DNA of 64,000 nucleotides, taken from Synechococcus sp. CS-1332. Lineage in GTDB: Bacteria > Cyanobacteriota > Cyanobacteriia > PCC-6307 > Cyanobiaceae. The notes below the pieces were generated by a model. The model was not told the origin of the DNA. It worked only from the letters and a program-made list of their open reading frames with translations, and made no database searches. Positions 19,899-28,506 of this stretch are shown piece after piece; the first letter of the stretch is position 1; each line of letters starts with the position of its first letter. The DNA lies in NCBI RefSeq assembly GCF_025127995.1, contig NZ_JAHLYP010000029.1, positions 19,788 through 83,787 on the forward strand, written 5' to 3'. A program made the position numbers and the translations under genes.

Positions 19899-20372
19899 GT
19901 GTCCAGGAAGCACTTGGCAGGACTGCTGGCCTGTCTGGGCGTCGCCTTGGGCGGTTGCGGTGCCACCTCCAAGGAGGTGGCCGTCCAGAACGCCAAGCCG
20001 GGCGACCTGCTGGTGGAGGCCGACGGCAGCCGGGTGGAACTCGTCAGAGCTTTCACTCCAGGTATCGCCAATGGGCTGCACAAGGGTGTCGTGAAGATCA
20101 CCTCAGATGCCCAAGATGCCAAGAAGCAGATGTATGAAGTCACGGCGATCTGCAGCGTCAAGGGAGAGCCGGGCTGGCAAGCCTATGACAATATCTATGG
20201 AGATCCGATCAGCGATCTCAATGCCAAGAGAACATTCCCAGTCAAGGGCCGCTGGCAGTTCTTGTTCCATTATGACGGCCGGACAGAAAAGACCGGAAGC
20301 CTTGAGTCCAGTGCCTGGGTCTCACGACTGAAGGACAATCTGTGCCGGAAGGGCGATTTCGACGACACCTGA
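19899..20372 (+). CDS. Putative lipoprotein of unknown function
   Basis: A 157-residue protein with a lipoprotein signal peptide: two basic residues, a hydrophobic stretch, and the lipobox LGGC, which puts the lipidated cysteine near residue 20. I chose the GTG at 19899 because it gives a textbook 20-residue signal and has a run of six G just upstream. TTG and GTG codons 8 and 4 codons earlier are also in frame. The mature part has a pair of cysteines, VTAICSV and KDNLC. I recognise no family. The second half is visibly less GC-rich than pabC, which may reflect a different origin. Confidence 0.65.
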   Translation: MSRKHLAGLLACLGVALGGCGATSKEVAVQNAKPGDLLVEADGSRVELVRAFTPGIANGLHKGVVKITSDAQDAKKQMYEVTAICSVKGEPGWQAYDNIYGDPISDLNAKRTFPVKGRWQFLFHYDGRTEKTGSLESSAWVSRLKDNLCRKGDFDDT

Positions 20373-20538
20373 TTCCCCTGTTAGCCCAAGCGCAGGGTGG
20401 TTTGACGTTGTCTTGATAATGATTCCTGTTCCGGTCTGATGGGGCTGGCGCCAGGCCGCCAGCATCCTGTAGCAACAGACACTTTCGAGCCGCAGGTCAT
20501 CCTTTTGGATGGTTGGGAAATTGCGCCTCGGTGCCTCG

Positions 20539-21744
20539 ATGCCCAAAACACTCTTTTCCGTCGATCTCACCAAGCCGATGGATCAGCAGGACATGCCCGG
20601 TCACAACCGATGGCATCCCGAAATTCCGGCCGTGGCCTCGGTGAATCCTGGTGATGTGTTCCGGATCGAATGCAAGGACTGGACCGATGGCCAGATCAAA
20701 AACAACGACGACCCCAAGGACATCGAAGACGTCAATCTGGAGGTCGTTCACGTCCTGAGTGGGCCGATCTGGGTCAACGGGGCCCAGCCCGGTGACATCC
20801 TGGTGGTCGACATTCTTGATGTCGGCGCCCTGCAGGGGGATGAGTGGGGTTTCACCGGCATCTTCGCCAAGGAAAACGGTGGTGGCTTCCTCACCGATCA
20901 CTACCCCAAGGCCGCCAAGGCCATCTGGGATCTGGAAGGCATCTACACCTCCTCCCGCCACATTCCCGGCGTGCGCTTCGCTGGCATCACCCACCCGGGC
21001 CTGATCGGTTGTGCCCCTTCCCAGGAACTGCTGAATGAGTGGAACCGTCGCGAGACGGAACTGGTGAACACCGCCCCTGATCGCCGCACCTATGGCGCTG
21101 GCCTTTCCGGCAGCGAGCCGGTGCTGGCGGCTCTGCCCAATCCCAACAGCGCCATCCTCGGCACCCTGCCTTCGAGTGAGTTCGAGCGTGTGGCCAACGA
21201 AGCCGCCCGCACCGTGCCGCCCCGGGAACACGGCGGCAACTGCGATATCAAGAACCTCACCAAGGGCACGCGGATCTACTTCCCCGTCTACGTCGAAGGC
21301 GCCAAGCTCTCGATGGGTGATATCCACTTTTCCCAGGGAGATGGAGAGATCTCCTTCTGTGGGGCCATCGAGATGTCCGGTTATCTCGATCTCCACGTGG
21401 AGATTATCAAGGGCGGCATGGCGAAGTATGGGATGGTTAATCCCATGTTCAAGACCAGCCCGGTGGAACCCCATTACAGCGACTATCTGGTCTTTGAAGG
21501 CATCTCCGTTGATGAATTCGAGGGTAAGCAGTACTACATGGACGTGCACATCGCCTACCGGCGTGCCTGCCTCAATGCCATTGAGTACCTGAAGAAGTTT
21601 GGCTACACCGGCGAGCAGGCTTACCTGTTGCTGAGTTGTGCGCCGGTGGAAGGCAGGATCAGCGGCATCGTTGACATCCCCAACGCCTGCTGCACCCTGG
21701 CCATTCCCACCTCGATCTTCGATCAGGACATCCTCCCCTGCTGA
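20539..21744 (+). CDS. fmdA: Formamidase
   Basis: A 401-residue enzyme of the acetamidase/formamidase family that hydrolyses formamide to formate and ammonia. Family hallmarks are VDLTKPMDQQDMPGHNRWHP at the N-terminus, SGPIWVNGAQPGDILVVDI, FAGITHPGLIGCAPS, the glycine-rich ENGGGF and REHGGNCDIKNL segments, and MGDIHFSQGDGE. The ATG at 20539 gives the normal length. A strong terminator follows the stop, then fmdB. Its position next to the urea transport and urease genes makes this an amide-nitrogen region. Confidence 0.93.
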   Translation: MPKTLFSVDLTKPMDQQDMPGHNRWHPEIPAVASVNPGDVFRIECKDWTDGQIKNNDDPKDIEDVNLEVVHVLSGPIWVNGAQPGDILVVDILDVGALQGDEWGFTGIFAKENGGGFLTDHYPKAAKAIWDLEGIYTSSRHIPGVRFAGITHPGLIGCAPSQELLNEWNRRETELVNTAPDRRTYGAGLSGSEPVLAALPNPNSAILGTLPSSEFERVANEAARTVPPREHGGNCDIKNLTKGTRIYFPVYVEGAKLSMGDIHFSQGDGEISFCGAIEMSGYLDLHVEIIKGGMAKYGMVNPMFKTSPVEPHYSDYLVFEGISVDEFEGKQYYMDVHIAYRRACLNAIEYLKKFGYTGEQAYLLLSCAPVEGRISGIVDIPNACCTLAIPTSIFDQDILPC

Positions 21745-21761
21745 TCAGCCAAGGGAAATGG

Positions 21762-21791
21762 GGGGCCTGAGCATCAGGCCCCTTTTCTTTT
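21762..21791 (+). terminator. Rho-independent terminator after fmdA
   Basis: A nine-base perfect stem (GGGGCCTGA and TCAGGCCCC around a GCA loop) is followed by TTTTCTTTT, 17 bases after the fmdA stop. It should end the fmdA transcript, at least in part, before fmdB at 21831. Confidence 0.85.
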
Positions 21792-21830
21792 CGCCATGCA
21801 TTCTCCCTCGCTTCTCCCCACTTTATTGCG

Positions 21831-22103
21831 ATGCCCGTCTACGAATACAGCTGCACCAATGGCTGCGAAAACTATGAAGTCTGGCGCAGCATCGATGAGC
21901 GCCAGAAGCAGACCAACTGCCCGACCTGTACAGCGGAAGGCCTTCGCGTCTTCACCCCTGTCATGTCGCTCAGCGGTCCCCTCAGGCTGAAGCAGGAGCA
22001 GTCCGAACCGCGCCTGGTGCGCAAGGAAACCAAGGAAGTGGTCGGAAAACAGCGGCTCAAGGAGAGTGGCACCCGTCCCTGGATGCTTAACCGCGGCTGC
22101 TGA
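21831..22103 (+). CDS. fmdB: FmdB-family zinc-ribbon protein
   Basis: A 90-residue protein opening with the family signature MPVYEYSCTNGC, followed by CPTC, so two cysteine pairs form a small zinc ribbon. The rest is charged and low in complexity. FmdB was named as a possible regulator of formamidase in Methylophilus; its biochemical role is not established, and many cyanobacteria have it. Here it directly follows fmdA, although a terminator separates them, which supports a functional link. It converges on urtE. Confidence 0.85.
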   Translation: MPVYEYSCTNGCENYEVWRSIDERQKQTNCPTCTAEGLRVFTPVMSLSGPLRLKQEQSEPRLVRKETKEVVGKQRLKESGTRPWMLNRGC

Positions 22104-22137
22104 GATTCTCCTCTCCGCAAGCGAGGACGGCAGACAC

Positions 22138-22179
22138 AAAAAACCCAGTCCGCACGGCCCGAAGAGGATGCGGACTGGG
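22138..22179 (-). terminator. Rho-independent terminator after urtE
   Basis: On the minus strand an 11-base stem (CCCAGTCCGCA paired with TGCGGACTGGG, 14-base loop) is followed by six T. It lies 14 bases past the urtE stop and ends the urt transcript. Confidence 0.85.
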
Positions 22180-22192
22180 AGATCAAAGGGCT

Positions 22193-22918
22193 TCAGACCG
22201 TGAGGAATTCCTTGATCACGTCATCGGAGAGCTGGTCGGTCTGGCCACTGGAAACAATGCCGCCACGCTGCATGGCGTAATAGAAGTCCGACTGGCGGAC
22301 GAAGTGCAGGTGCTGCTCCACCAGCAACACGCTGATGCCGGTTTCCTTCATGATCCGCTGCACGGCATGCTCGATGTCGAGGATGATGGAGGGTTGAATT
22401 CCTTCCGTAGGTTCATCCAGGAGCAGCAGCTTGGGCTTACCCAGCAGGGCGCGGGCGATGGCGAGCTGTTGTTGCTGGCCGCCGCTGAGGTCGCCCCCTT
22501 TGCGCTTGAGGAACTTCTCGAGGATCGGGAACAGATCGAAGATCAGTGGATCGATGTGGCGGTTCTTTTCGAGACCCCCGGGCAGGGCTTCCATGCCGAG
22601 CAGCAGATTCTCCTTGACCGACACCTGTGGAATGATGTCCCTGCCTTGGGAGACGTAGCCGATGCCCGAGCGGGCCCGCTTGTAGGGCGGTTGAGTGGTG
22701 AGCTGGCCGTCCTGATAGTTGATCGTCCCGGATCGCTGCTGCAGCAGGCCGATGATGGTCTTGAGGAAGGTGGTCTTGCCGACGCCATTGCGGCCGATCA
22801 GGCAGACCATCTTGCCTTCGTGGATGGTCAGGTCAACGTTGCGGAGAATGTGGCTTTCTCCGTAATACACATTGAGGTCGGAGACCTGGAGCAGGGGTTG
22901 GGCGCTGGTGGGGGACAT
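22193..22918 (-). CDS. urtE: Urea ABC transporter ATP-binding protein UrtE
   Basis: A 241-residue ABC ATPase of the branched-chain-amino-acid (LivF-like) type. Walker A is GRNGVGKTT, the signature is LSGGQQQQLAIARAL and Walker B is LLLLDEPTEGIQP. It powers urea import with UrtD, through the membrane proteins UrtB and UrtC. It is the last gene of the urtABCDE operon and ends just before a strong terminator. The spacing to urtD is 29 bases. The N-terminal motif YYGESHILR is typical of UrtE, and its place in the operon makes the assignment secure. Confidence 0.95.
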   Translation of the reverse strand: MSPTSAQPLLQVSDLNVYYGESHILRNVDLTIHEGKMVCLIGRNGVGKTTFLKTIIGLLQQRSGTINYQDGQLTTQPPYKRARSGIGYVSQGRDIIPQVSVKENLLLGMEALPGGLEKNRHIDPLIFDLFPILEKFLKRKGGDLSGGQQQQLAIARALLGKPKLLLLDEPTEGIQPSIILDIEHAVQRIMKETGISVLLVEQHLHFVRQSDFYYAMQRGGIVSSGQTDQLSDDVIKEFLTV

Positions 22919-22947
22919 GGGGTCTTTGGGTGATGGTCGGGATGCAA

Positions 22948-23700
22948 TTACTGTTCGGGCGGCCCCAGGTAGACCTCGATCACCCGCGGGTCGGACTTGA
23001 CCTTGTCCAGCGGTCCCTCGGTGAGCACCTGTCCCTGGTGCAGAACAGTGACGTCAAAACCGAGGTCGCGGATGAACTCCATGTCGTGCTCGATCACCAC
23101 AACGGTGTGGTCGCCGGCAAGGGACTTGATCAATTCGGCCGTGCGCAGGGTTTCCTCATCGGTGAGGCCAGCGACGGGCTCATCCAGCAGCAGAACTTCG
23201 GGGGCCTGGGCCACCAGGGACGCAATCGCCAGCCACTGCTTCTGACCGTGGGAGAGGGAGCCGGCTTTGACGGTCGCAAACGGCGTCAGGCCGACATAGT
23301 TCATGATCCGATGCACCTCATCCTTCGAGGATTGGGGCAGGCCCGAGCCCAGCAGGCTGAAGGCGTTCTTCTCGGGCGAGGCGGAGAGCTCCAGGTTCCT
23401 CAGCACCGTGAGATTCTCGAACACCCGTGGTGTCTGAAACTTGCGGCCGATGCCATCGCGCGAGATCTGCTGCTCTGAGACGCCAAGCAGGGACTTGCCC
23501 TTGAAGGTCACCGTCCCCTTCGTGGGCCGCACCTTGCCTGTGATCACATCCAGAAAGGTGGTTTTGCCAGCACCGTTGGGTCCGATGATGGACTTCAGCT
23601 CACCCTTGTAGAGCTTCAGGCTGAGGTCCGTGAGGGCATAAAAGCCATCGAAACTCACGCTGACGTCATTGAGCTCGAGTAGAGGTTCTGACATGGACAT
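22948..23700 (-). CDS. urtD: Urea ABC transporter ATP-binding protein UrtD
   Basis: A 250-residue ABC ATPase of the LivG type. Walker A is GPNGAGKTT, the signature is LSHGQKQWLAIASL and Walker B is VLLLDEPVAGLTDEE. It pairs with UrtE as the nucleotide-binding dimer of the urea importer. Two ATG codons (23700 and 23694) are possible starts. It lies between urtC (64 bases upstream) and urtE on one transcript. The SHGQKQWL variant of the signature is typical of UrtD proteins. Confidence 0.95.
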   Translation of the reverse strand: MSMSEPLLELNDVSVSFDGFYALTDLSLKLYKGELKSIIGPNGAGKTTFLDVITGKVRPTKGTVTFKGKSLLGVSEQQISRDGIGRKFQTPRVFENLTVLRNLELSASPEKNAFSLLGSGLPQSSKDEVHRIMNYVGLTPFATVKAGSLSHGQKQWLAIASLVAQAPEVLLLDEPVAGLTDEETLRTAELIKSLAGDHTVVVIEHDMEFIRDLGFDVTVLHQGQVLTEGPLDKVKSDPRVIEVYLGPPEQ

Positions 23701-23763
23701 CGGAAGGGTGCGAAATCGAAAAAGCAGTCACAGCAGATAAGCCAGGATGGGTCCCTTGGAGGA

Positions 23764-24870
23764 CTAATCCACCGGAATGGCCTCCTTGTCCAGCTGCGGG
23801 TAGGTCTTGGCCTTCTTGGCGATGCCGAAGGCGGCCAGAAAGGTGCGAAATCCACCTTTGGTGATCCAGCCGTAGATGCCGTCGGGCATCAGGACCACAA
23901 CGAAGATGAACAGGGCCCCCTGCACGAACAGCCAGGCCTCAGGCAGCGCTTCGCTCACCAGGCTGCGTAGGTAGTTCACCACGGTGGCTCCGATGATCGG
24001 ACCGACCAAGGTGCCCCGACCGCCCACGGCCACCCAGATCACCATTTCGATTGAAAAGGAGATCGACATGTATTGGGGCGACACGATCCCGGACTGGATC
24101 GTGTAAAGGGCACCGGAGATGCCGCAGAGGGCTCCAGCCACCAGAAAGACGATGGTCTTGAAGGGAACGGGGTTGAAACCGGCGAATCGCAGGCGGCTTT
24201 CGTCGTCGCGGATGGCGATCAGGGCATCACCGAAGCGACCGCTGGTGAAGTACCGACAGACGAGAAAGGCCAGGGGCAGCAGCAGAACAGTCAGGCGGTA
24301 AAACCACACCTGCATGTCGGGGGAACCCACCAATTGGCCGAACAGTTCGGTGGTGCTGGTCTTGAGGCCGTTCGTGCCGTCGAACAGCTTCTGCTGGCCG
24401 TTGAAGAAGTGGAAAAAGACCATCAGAGCGGCCTGGGTGATGATCGAGAAATACACCCCCTTGATGCGGTTTCTGAAGATCAGCCAACCCACCAGACCAG
24501 CCACCGCCGCAGGAATGACCCAAATGGCAATCAGCGTGAACACCGGTGACCAGAAGGGTTGCCAGAAAAAGGGGAGCTGGTCGACTCCGTAGTTCTCGAA
24601 GAACTTGGGAATTCCATTGCCACCCGCCAGGCTCTTGGTGTTGAGCATCAGGTTCATGGCTACCGCATAGCCCCCCAATGCAAAGAAGATTCCCTGCCCC
24701 AGGCTCAACAGACCGGTGAATCCCCAGATCAGGTCAATCGCCAAAGCCGTGATCGACAGCGCGAAATAGCGGCCGAACAGGTTGAGGCGGAAGTCGTCGA
24801 GCGCCGCAGGGAGAATGAACAGGGCGATCGCCAGCAGAATCCAGGGGACGAGTCGTTGGAAAATTTTCAC
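23764..24870 (-). CDS. urtC: Urea ABC transporter permease UrtC
   Basis: A 368-residue polytopic membrane protein of the LivM family with about ten hydrophobic segments. LIWGFTGLLSLGQGIFFALG near residue 47 is the conserved N-terminal permease motif, and VAVGGRGTLVGPIIGA is the coupling-helix region that contacts the ATPases. With UrtB it makes the urea translocation path in the plasma membrane. It is separated from urtB by 60 bases and from urtD by 63 bases. Confidence 0.95.
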   Translation of the reverse strand: MKIFQRLVPWILLAIALFILPAALDDFRLNLFGRYFALSITALAIDLIWGFTGLLSLGQGIFFALGGYAVAMNLMLNTKSLAGGNGIPKFFENYGVDQLPFFWQPFWSPVFTLIAIWVIPAAVAGLVGWLIFRNRIKGVYFSIITQAALMVFFHFFNGQQKLFDGTNGLKTSTTELFGQLVGSPDMQVWFYRLTVLLLPLAFLVCRYFTSGRFGDALIAIRDDESRLRFAGFNPVPFKTIVFLVAGALCGISGALYTIQSGIVSPQYMSISFSIEMVIWVAVGGRGTLVGPIIGATVVNYLRSLVSEALPEAWLFVQGALFIFVVVLMPDGIYGWITKGGFRTFLAAFGIAKKAKTYPQLDKEAIPVD

Positions 24871-24930
24871 AGGTAGGGCCTCCTGGTGGGGAGATGGAAC
24901 GGGAATCTGCAGAAGGTTGAGATGATCGGG

Positions 24931-26088
24931 TCAGGCATCGACCGAGCGACCCTTCTGGGGGAACATGCCGTTGGGGCGGAACTGGAGGAAGACGATGATG
25001 AAGATGAACACCAACACCAGGGACATGCTGGTGGTGGCGAAGAACTCGATCACCCCTTTGGCTGCCAATGGCATGTCCGGGAAAATGGTCAGCAAGGTGC
25101 CCGAACCGATCACCGACTGGATGATGCCCAGCAGCAACGAGGCCAGCACGGTGCCCAACAGATTGCCCACACCGCCAAGGACAATCACCATGAAGCAGGA
25201 GACGATATAGGCGGCACCGAGGTTCGGACCCACAGACCCCAGCAGGGTGATGGCACAACCGGCCACACCAGCCAGGCCGGATCCGATGCCGAAGGTGATG
25301 CTGTCAACGCGATCGGTGGGAATGCCGAGGCAGTTACTCATCTGGCGGTTCTGGGTCACGGCACGGATGCGCAGACCCCAGACACTCTTATTGAGGAACC
25401 AGAAGGTGGCGAGCAATAGCAGCGCCGACAGCAAGATGATGAAAATGCGCAGGCCCGGCAACTCGATCGTGCCGATCATCCCCCAACTTCCCTGGAGCCA
25501 CTTGGGCGCCGTCACGTCAATATTTCGGGGACCGAACCAGGCCTTCGACAGCGGGCGGGCCTGATCGAACAGGTTGACGGCCACTAGGCCAATGCCGATA
25601 GCGACCGCCCACCCGAGTCCATTGAGATAGGTGAAGAAAGGCTTCTCGGAAAACTTGGCACCGAGTAGTTTGGATAGAAGAAATCCAACCACGACACCCA
25701 CAATGATGCCGAGCATCATCGCGGTAGAAACACTGCGAATCAGCTGGATAAGAATCAGGCTGACCCCCCAGGTGGCCAGCAGCGTTTCAAGTGGCCGCCC
25801 GTAGAGCTTCCGGATCAAGGTTCTCTCCAGCAGCACTCCGATGAGCCCTGTCACGATGAAGGCGAGAACCAGCGAGACCGGAAAGTATAATTCAAAGATC
25901 ACACCACCCATCGGCTTGAAGGCCGATTGCACCACGTAGGTGACATAGGCACCAAGCATCATGAACTCGCCGTGGGCGAGATTGATGACACCCATCAATC
26001 CGAAGACGATGGCCAGGCCCGTGGCTGCCAGCAGCAGCACTGACCCGATGCTGAGACCATCAAGGATCTGAGAAAAGAATAGTTCCAA
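24931..26088 (-). CDS. urtB: Urea ABC transporter permease UrtB
   Basis: A 385-residue membrane protein of the LivH family. VLLLAATGLAIVFGLMGVIN, the following LAHGEFMMLGAY and the C-terminal VLGGVGNLLGTVLAS loop are the conserved permease motifs. It has about nine hydrophobic segments. It is the first permease of the operon, separated from urtA by about 139 bases that hold two inverted-repeat elements. Base composition across urtB is lower in GC than in the flanking genes. Confidence 0.95.
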   Translation of the reverse strand: MELFFSQILDGLSIGSVLLLAATGLAIVFGLMGVINLAHGEFMMLGAYVTYVVQSAFKPMGGVIFELYFPVSLVLAFIVTGLIGVLLERTLIRKLYGRPLETLLATWGVSLILIQLIRSVSTAMMLGIIVGVVVGFLLSKLLGAKFSEKPFFTYLNGLGWAVAIGIGLVAVNLFDQARPLSKAWFGPRNIDVTAPKWLQGSWGMIGTIELPGLRIFIILLSALLLLATFWFLNKSVWGLRIRAVTQNRQMSNCLGIPTDRVDSITFGIGSGLAGVAGCAITLLGSVGPNLGAAYIVSCFMVIVLGGVGNLLGTVLASLLLGIIQSVIGSGTLLTIFPDMPLAAKGVIEFFATTSMSLVLVFIFIIVFLQFRPNGMFPQKGRSVDA

Positions 26089-26109
26089 CGGAATGAGTGT
26101 TGAACGTTA

Positions 26110-26139
26110 GATCCAGCGTTGGATTTCCAGCGCTGGATC
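26110..26139. repeat. Inverted repeat in the urtA-urtB spacer
   Basis: GATCCAGCG (26110-26118) and CGCTGGATC (26131-26139) pair perfectly across a 12-base loop. Within it lie two near-identical 12-mers, TCCAGCGTTGGA and the perfect palindrome TCCAGCGCTGGA. There is no T-run, so it is more likely an RNA structure or binding site than a terminator. Confidence 0.6.
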
Positions 26140-26173
26140 GGGTCGAACGTGGTGGTGTGACGAATGGGAAAGA

Positions 26174-26195
26174 GGTGGTTCCGGAAGGAACCACC
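26174..26195. repeat. Strong hairpin downstream of urtA
   Basis: A perfect nine-base stem (GGTGGTTCC and GGAACCACC) with a four-base loop lies about 33 bases after the urtA stop on the minus strand. It is followed there by a CT-rich stretch, not a proper T-run. It could partly terminate transcription or protect the urtA mRNA 3' end, so that more binding protein than permease is made. Confidence 0.7.
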
Positions 26196-26227
26196 CGCCG
26201 CTCATCGATTCACGGTTGGTGCCGTGA

Positions 26228-27523
26228 TCACATCTTGAACTTGCCGGCGTCCGGACGATCCTGGGTCCAGTCGCAGGTGAAGCCCTTGGTCTCAGGAACG
26301 AACTGGTTCCAGGGAATCGGAGGGATGGCCTTGACGCTGTCGGACAGGATCTTGAACTGGCCGTTGGCCTCCGCCTCGCCGATGAGCACCCGCTCGGAGG
26401 TGTGGTGGTTGGGGAACATCTTGATTTCGCCCTGGGGAGCGGCGAAGGTGATCCCGATCATGTCGGTGCGGACCTTGTCGAGATCTTCGAAGGTTCCTGC
26501 CTTCTCGACGGCGTTCTTCCAGAGGTAGACCATGTTGTAGGCGGATTCGGCCGGGTCACCCGTGACCCGATCGGCGCCGTACATGGCCTGGAAGTCGGCA
26601 GTGAACTTCTTGGAGGCCGGGGTGTCCAGGCTCATGAAGAAGTTCCAGGCGGCATAGGTGCCGGTGGTGTACTCAGGACCGATCTGGCGAATCTCCTCTT
26701 CCGCGATGGAGAAGGACATGATCGGGTACTTGGCGGGGTCGATGCCCGAAGCCTTGAACTGCTTGAAGAGGGCGACGTTGGAGTCACCGTTCAGGGTGTT
26801 GATGATGATCCCGCCATCGGGGAAGGCCTTCTTGATCTTGGCGATGATCGGGGCCACCTCGGTGTTGCCGAGGGGGATGTAGTCTTCGCCGACCGTTTCA
26901 CCACCCAGAGCCTTCATCTGCTCTTTGATGATCGTGTTGGCGGTACGTGGGTACACGTAGTCCGAGCCAACCAGGTAGACCTTCTTGCCGAGTTTGCCGG
27001 AGAACTTGTCCATCAGCCACTGGACAGCAGGCTCAGCCTGCTGGTTCGGAACGGCCCCGGTGTAGAAGATGTTCCTGGAGCACTCCTGACCCTCGTATTG
27101 AATCGGGTAGAAGAGCATATGGTTCTTCGACTCGAAGACCGGCAGCATCGCCTTGCGGCTTGCGGAGGTCCAGCCGCCAAAGACCACGGCCACCTTGTCG
27201 GAGTCGATCAGCTTCTGGGCTTTCTCGGCGAAGGTGGGCCAGTCGGAGGCGCCGTCTTCGGCAACAGCGACGATCTTGTAAGACTTGCCGGAAACTTTGA
27301 CGCCGCCGGCATCATTGATTTCCTTGATCGCCATTTCCTCGACTTCTTTCAAAGTCGTTTCGGAAATGGCCATCGTGCCACTGAGGGAATGAAGGATGCC
27401 AACCTTCACTTCACCATCGAAATTGCCGCCTGATCCTGACTCGCCCCCACAGGAGACGAGGGTGACGCTCACAGCAGTTACGGCGAGAGCAGCTGTCAGT
27501 CGCCTTGAAAGATGCAGAGACAT
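26228..27523 (-). CDS. urtA: Urea ABC transporter substrate-binding protein UrtA
   Basis: A 431-residue lipoprotein. The signal peptide ends at the lipobox LVSC near residue 24, and a Gly/Ser-rich linker follows. The mature protein is a periplasmic type I binding fold: VKVGILHSLSGTMAISE at the start, VFGGWTSASRKAMLPVFES and FYPIQYEGQECSRNIFYTG are typical of UrtA and its amide-binding relatives. It delivers urea to UrtBC. The ATG at 27523 gives the lipoprotein signal; an in-frame upstream extension of 15 codons has no signal features. First gene of the urt operon, 213 bases downstream of ureG. Confidence 0.96.
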   Translation of the reverse strand: MSLHLSRRLTAALAVTAVSVTLVSCGGESGSGGNFDGEVKVGILHSLSGTMAISETTLKEVEEMAIKEINDAGGVKVSGKSYKIVAVAEDGASDWPTFAEKAQKLIDSDKVAVVFGGWTSASRKAMLPVFESKNHMLFYPIQYEGQECSRNIFYTGAVPNQQAEPAVQWLMDKFSGKLGKKVYLVGSDYVYPRTANTIIKEQMKALGGETVGEDYIPLGNTEVAPIIAKIKKAFPDGGIIINTLNGDSNVALFKQFKASGIDPAKYPIMSFSIAEEEIRQIGPEYTTGTYAAWNFFMSLDTPASKKFTADFQAMYGADRVTGDPAESAYNMVYLWKNAVEKAGTFEDLDKVRTDMIGITFAAPQGEIKMFPNHHTSERVLIGEAEANGQFKILSDSVKAIPPIPWNQFVPETKGFTCDWTQDRPDAGKFKM

Positions 27524-27673
27524 TGAAGCCTGTTCAAGATGAATTGTAGTCGCCGTAACCGACGGCAAAAGGAAAGGTAAGGAAGGACGTGGTTACTCCT
27601 GGTATCCGATGAGACAGAAAGCGACCCAGGGCTTGCTGGGGTGAGGATTTGCACGTCGCCTTCCTGTCGATAT

Positions 27674-27687
27674 GTTGCATTACCTAC
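27674..27687 (-). promoter_or_regulatory. Candidate NtcA site upstream of urtA
   Basis: The forward strand reads GTT-N8-TAC (minus strand GTA-N8-AAC), one base away from the NtcA consensus GTA-N8-TAC, about 150 bases before the urtA start. NtcA control of urt genes is established in cyanobacteria, but I see no convincing TAN3T box 22 bases downstream, so this is a weak call. Confidence 0.3.
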
Positions 27688-27736
27688 GGTTTTGGTGATG
27701 AACGGGTGAGAGGGGAATATCCGATGGCTTCAGTCT

Positions 27737-28351
27737 TCAGGCGACGGCGCCCTCGGGCAGCTGCCGCAGCAGGAAGCTCTCGACCCGATCCAGCCCCTCA
27801 CCGCTGCGCAGATTCGTGAAGCACCAGGGCCGACCGCCGCGCATGCGTTCGGTGTCTTCCTGCATCACCGTGAGGCTGGCACCCACCATGGGTGCCAGGT
27901 CGATCTTGTTGATCACCAGCAGATCGGAGCGGGTGATGCCGGGTCCTCCTTTGCGGGGGATCTTGTCGCCGGCGGCCACGTCGATCACGTAGATGCAGAG
28001 ATCCACCAGTTCCGGACTGAAGCTGGCCGCCAGGTTGTCGCCGCCGCTTTCCACCAGCACCAGGTCCAGGTCCGGGAAGGCCTCCTCCAGCTCCTGCACC
28101 GCGGCCCGGTTGATCGAGCAGTCCTCTCGGATGGCGGTGTGGGGGCAGCCTCCGGTCTCGACCCCGCGGATCCGCTCGGGCGCCAGGGACCCCGCTCTGG
28201 TCAGGAACTGGGCATCCTCCTGGGTGTAGATGTCGTTGGTGACGACCGCCAGCTGCAGCCGTTCCCGCAGCCGGCGGCAGAGGGCATCCACCAGGGCCGT
28301 CTTCCCCGAGCCCACCGGCCCTGCGACCCCGACCCTCAGTTTGCTGCCCAT
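27737..28351 (-). CDS. ureG: Urease accessory GTPase UreG
   Basis: A 204-residue SIMIBI GTPase. [15 protein letters not shown] is the P-loop, the metal-binding GGCPHTAIR is the conserved UreG CPH motif, and NKIDLAP is the base-recognition NKxD. It couples GTP hydrolysis to nickel insertion in apo-urease together with UreF, UreD and UreE. The ATG at 28351 gives the normal family start. The frame is open for 52 codons upstream to the ureF stop, without similarity to UreG. Last gene of ureE-ureF-ureG; urtA follows on the same strand. Confidence 0.95.
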   Translation of the reverse strand: MGSKLRVGVAGPVGSGKTALVDALCRRLRERLQLAVVTNDIYTQEDAQFLTRAGSLAPERIRGVETGGCPHTAIREDCSINRAAVQELEEAFPDLDLVLVESGGDNLAASFSPELVDLCIYVIDVAAGDKIPRKGGPGITRSDLLVINKIDLAPMVGASLTVMQEDTERMRGGRPWCFTNLRSGEGLDRVESFLLRQLPEGAVA

Positions 28352-28506
28352 CGCCCGATTCCAGGATGGATGCCATCCTGACGCCAGCGCCGATGGAGGC
28401 GGAAGGCGGTCTGCCTCAGCTTCATGGCGCGGCAGGTTGGTGGCCATGCCGGCCCGGCGAAACGCTCCAGCGAAGTCACGCCGGCTGATCCTGCCCGCGA
28501 TGACCA

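Noticed and set aside
20401..20421. TTGACG followed by GATAAT upstream of fmdA, resembling -35 and -10 boxes.
   Set aside because: The two hexamers are only about 7 bases apart, far from the 16-18 needed.
27546..27559. A second NtcA-like GTA-N8-AAC directly before urtA.
   Set aside because: It is about 22 bases from the start codon, leaving no room for a promoter downstream.
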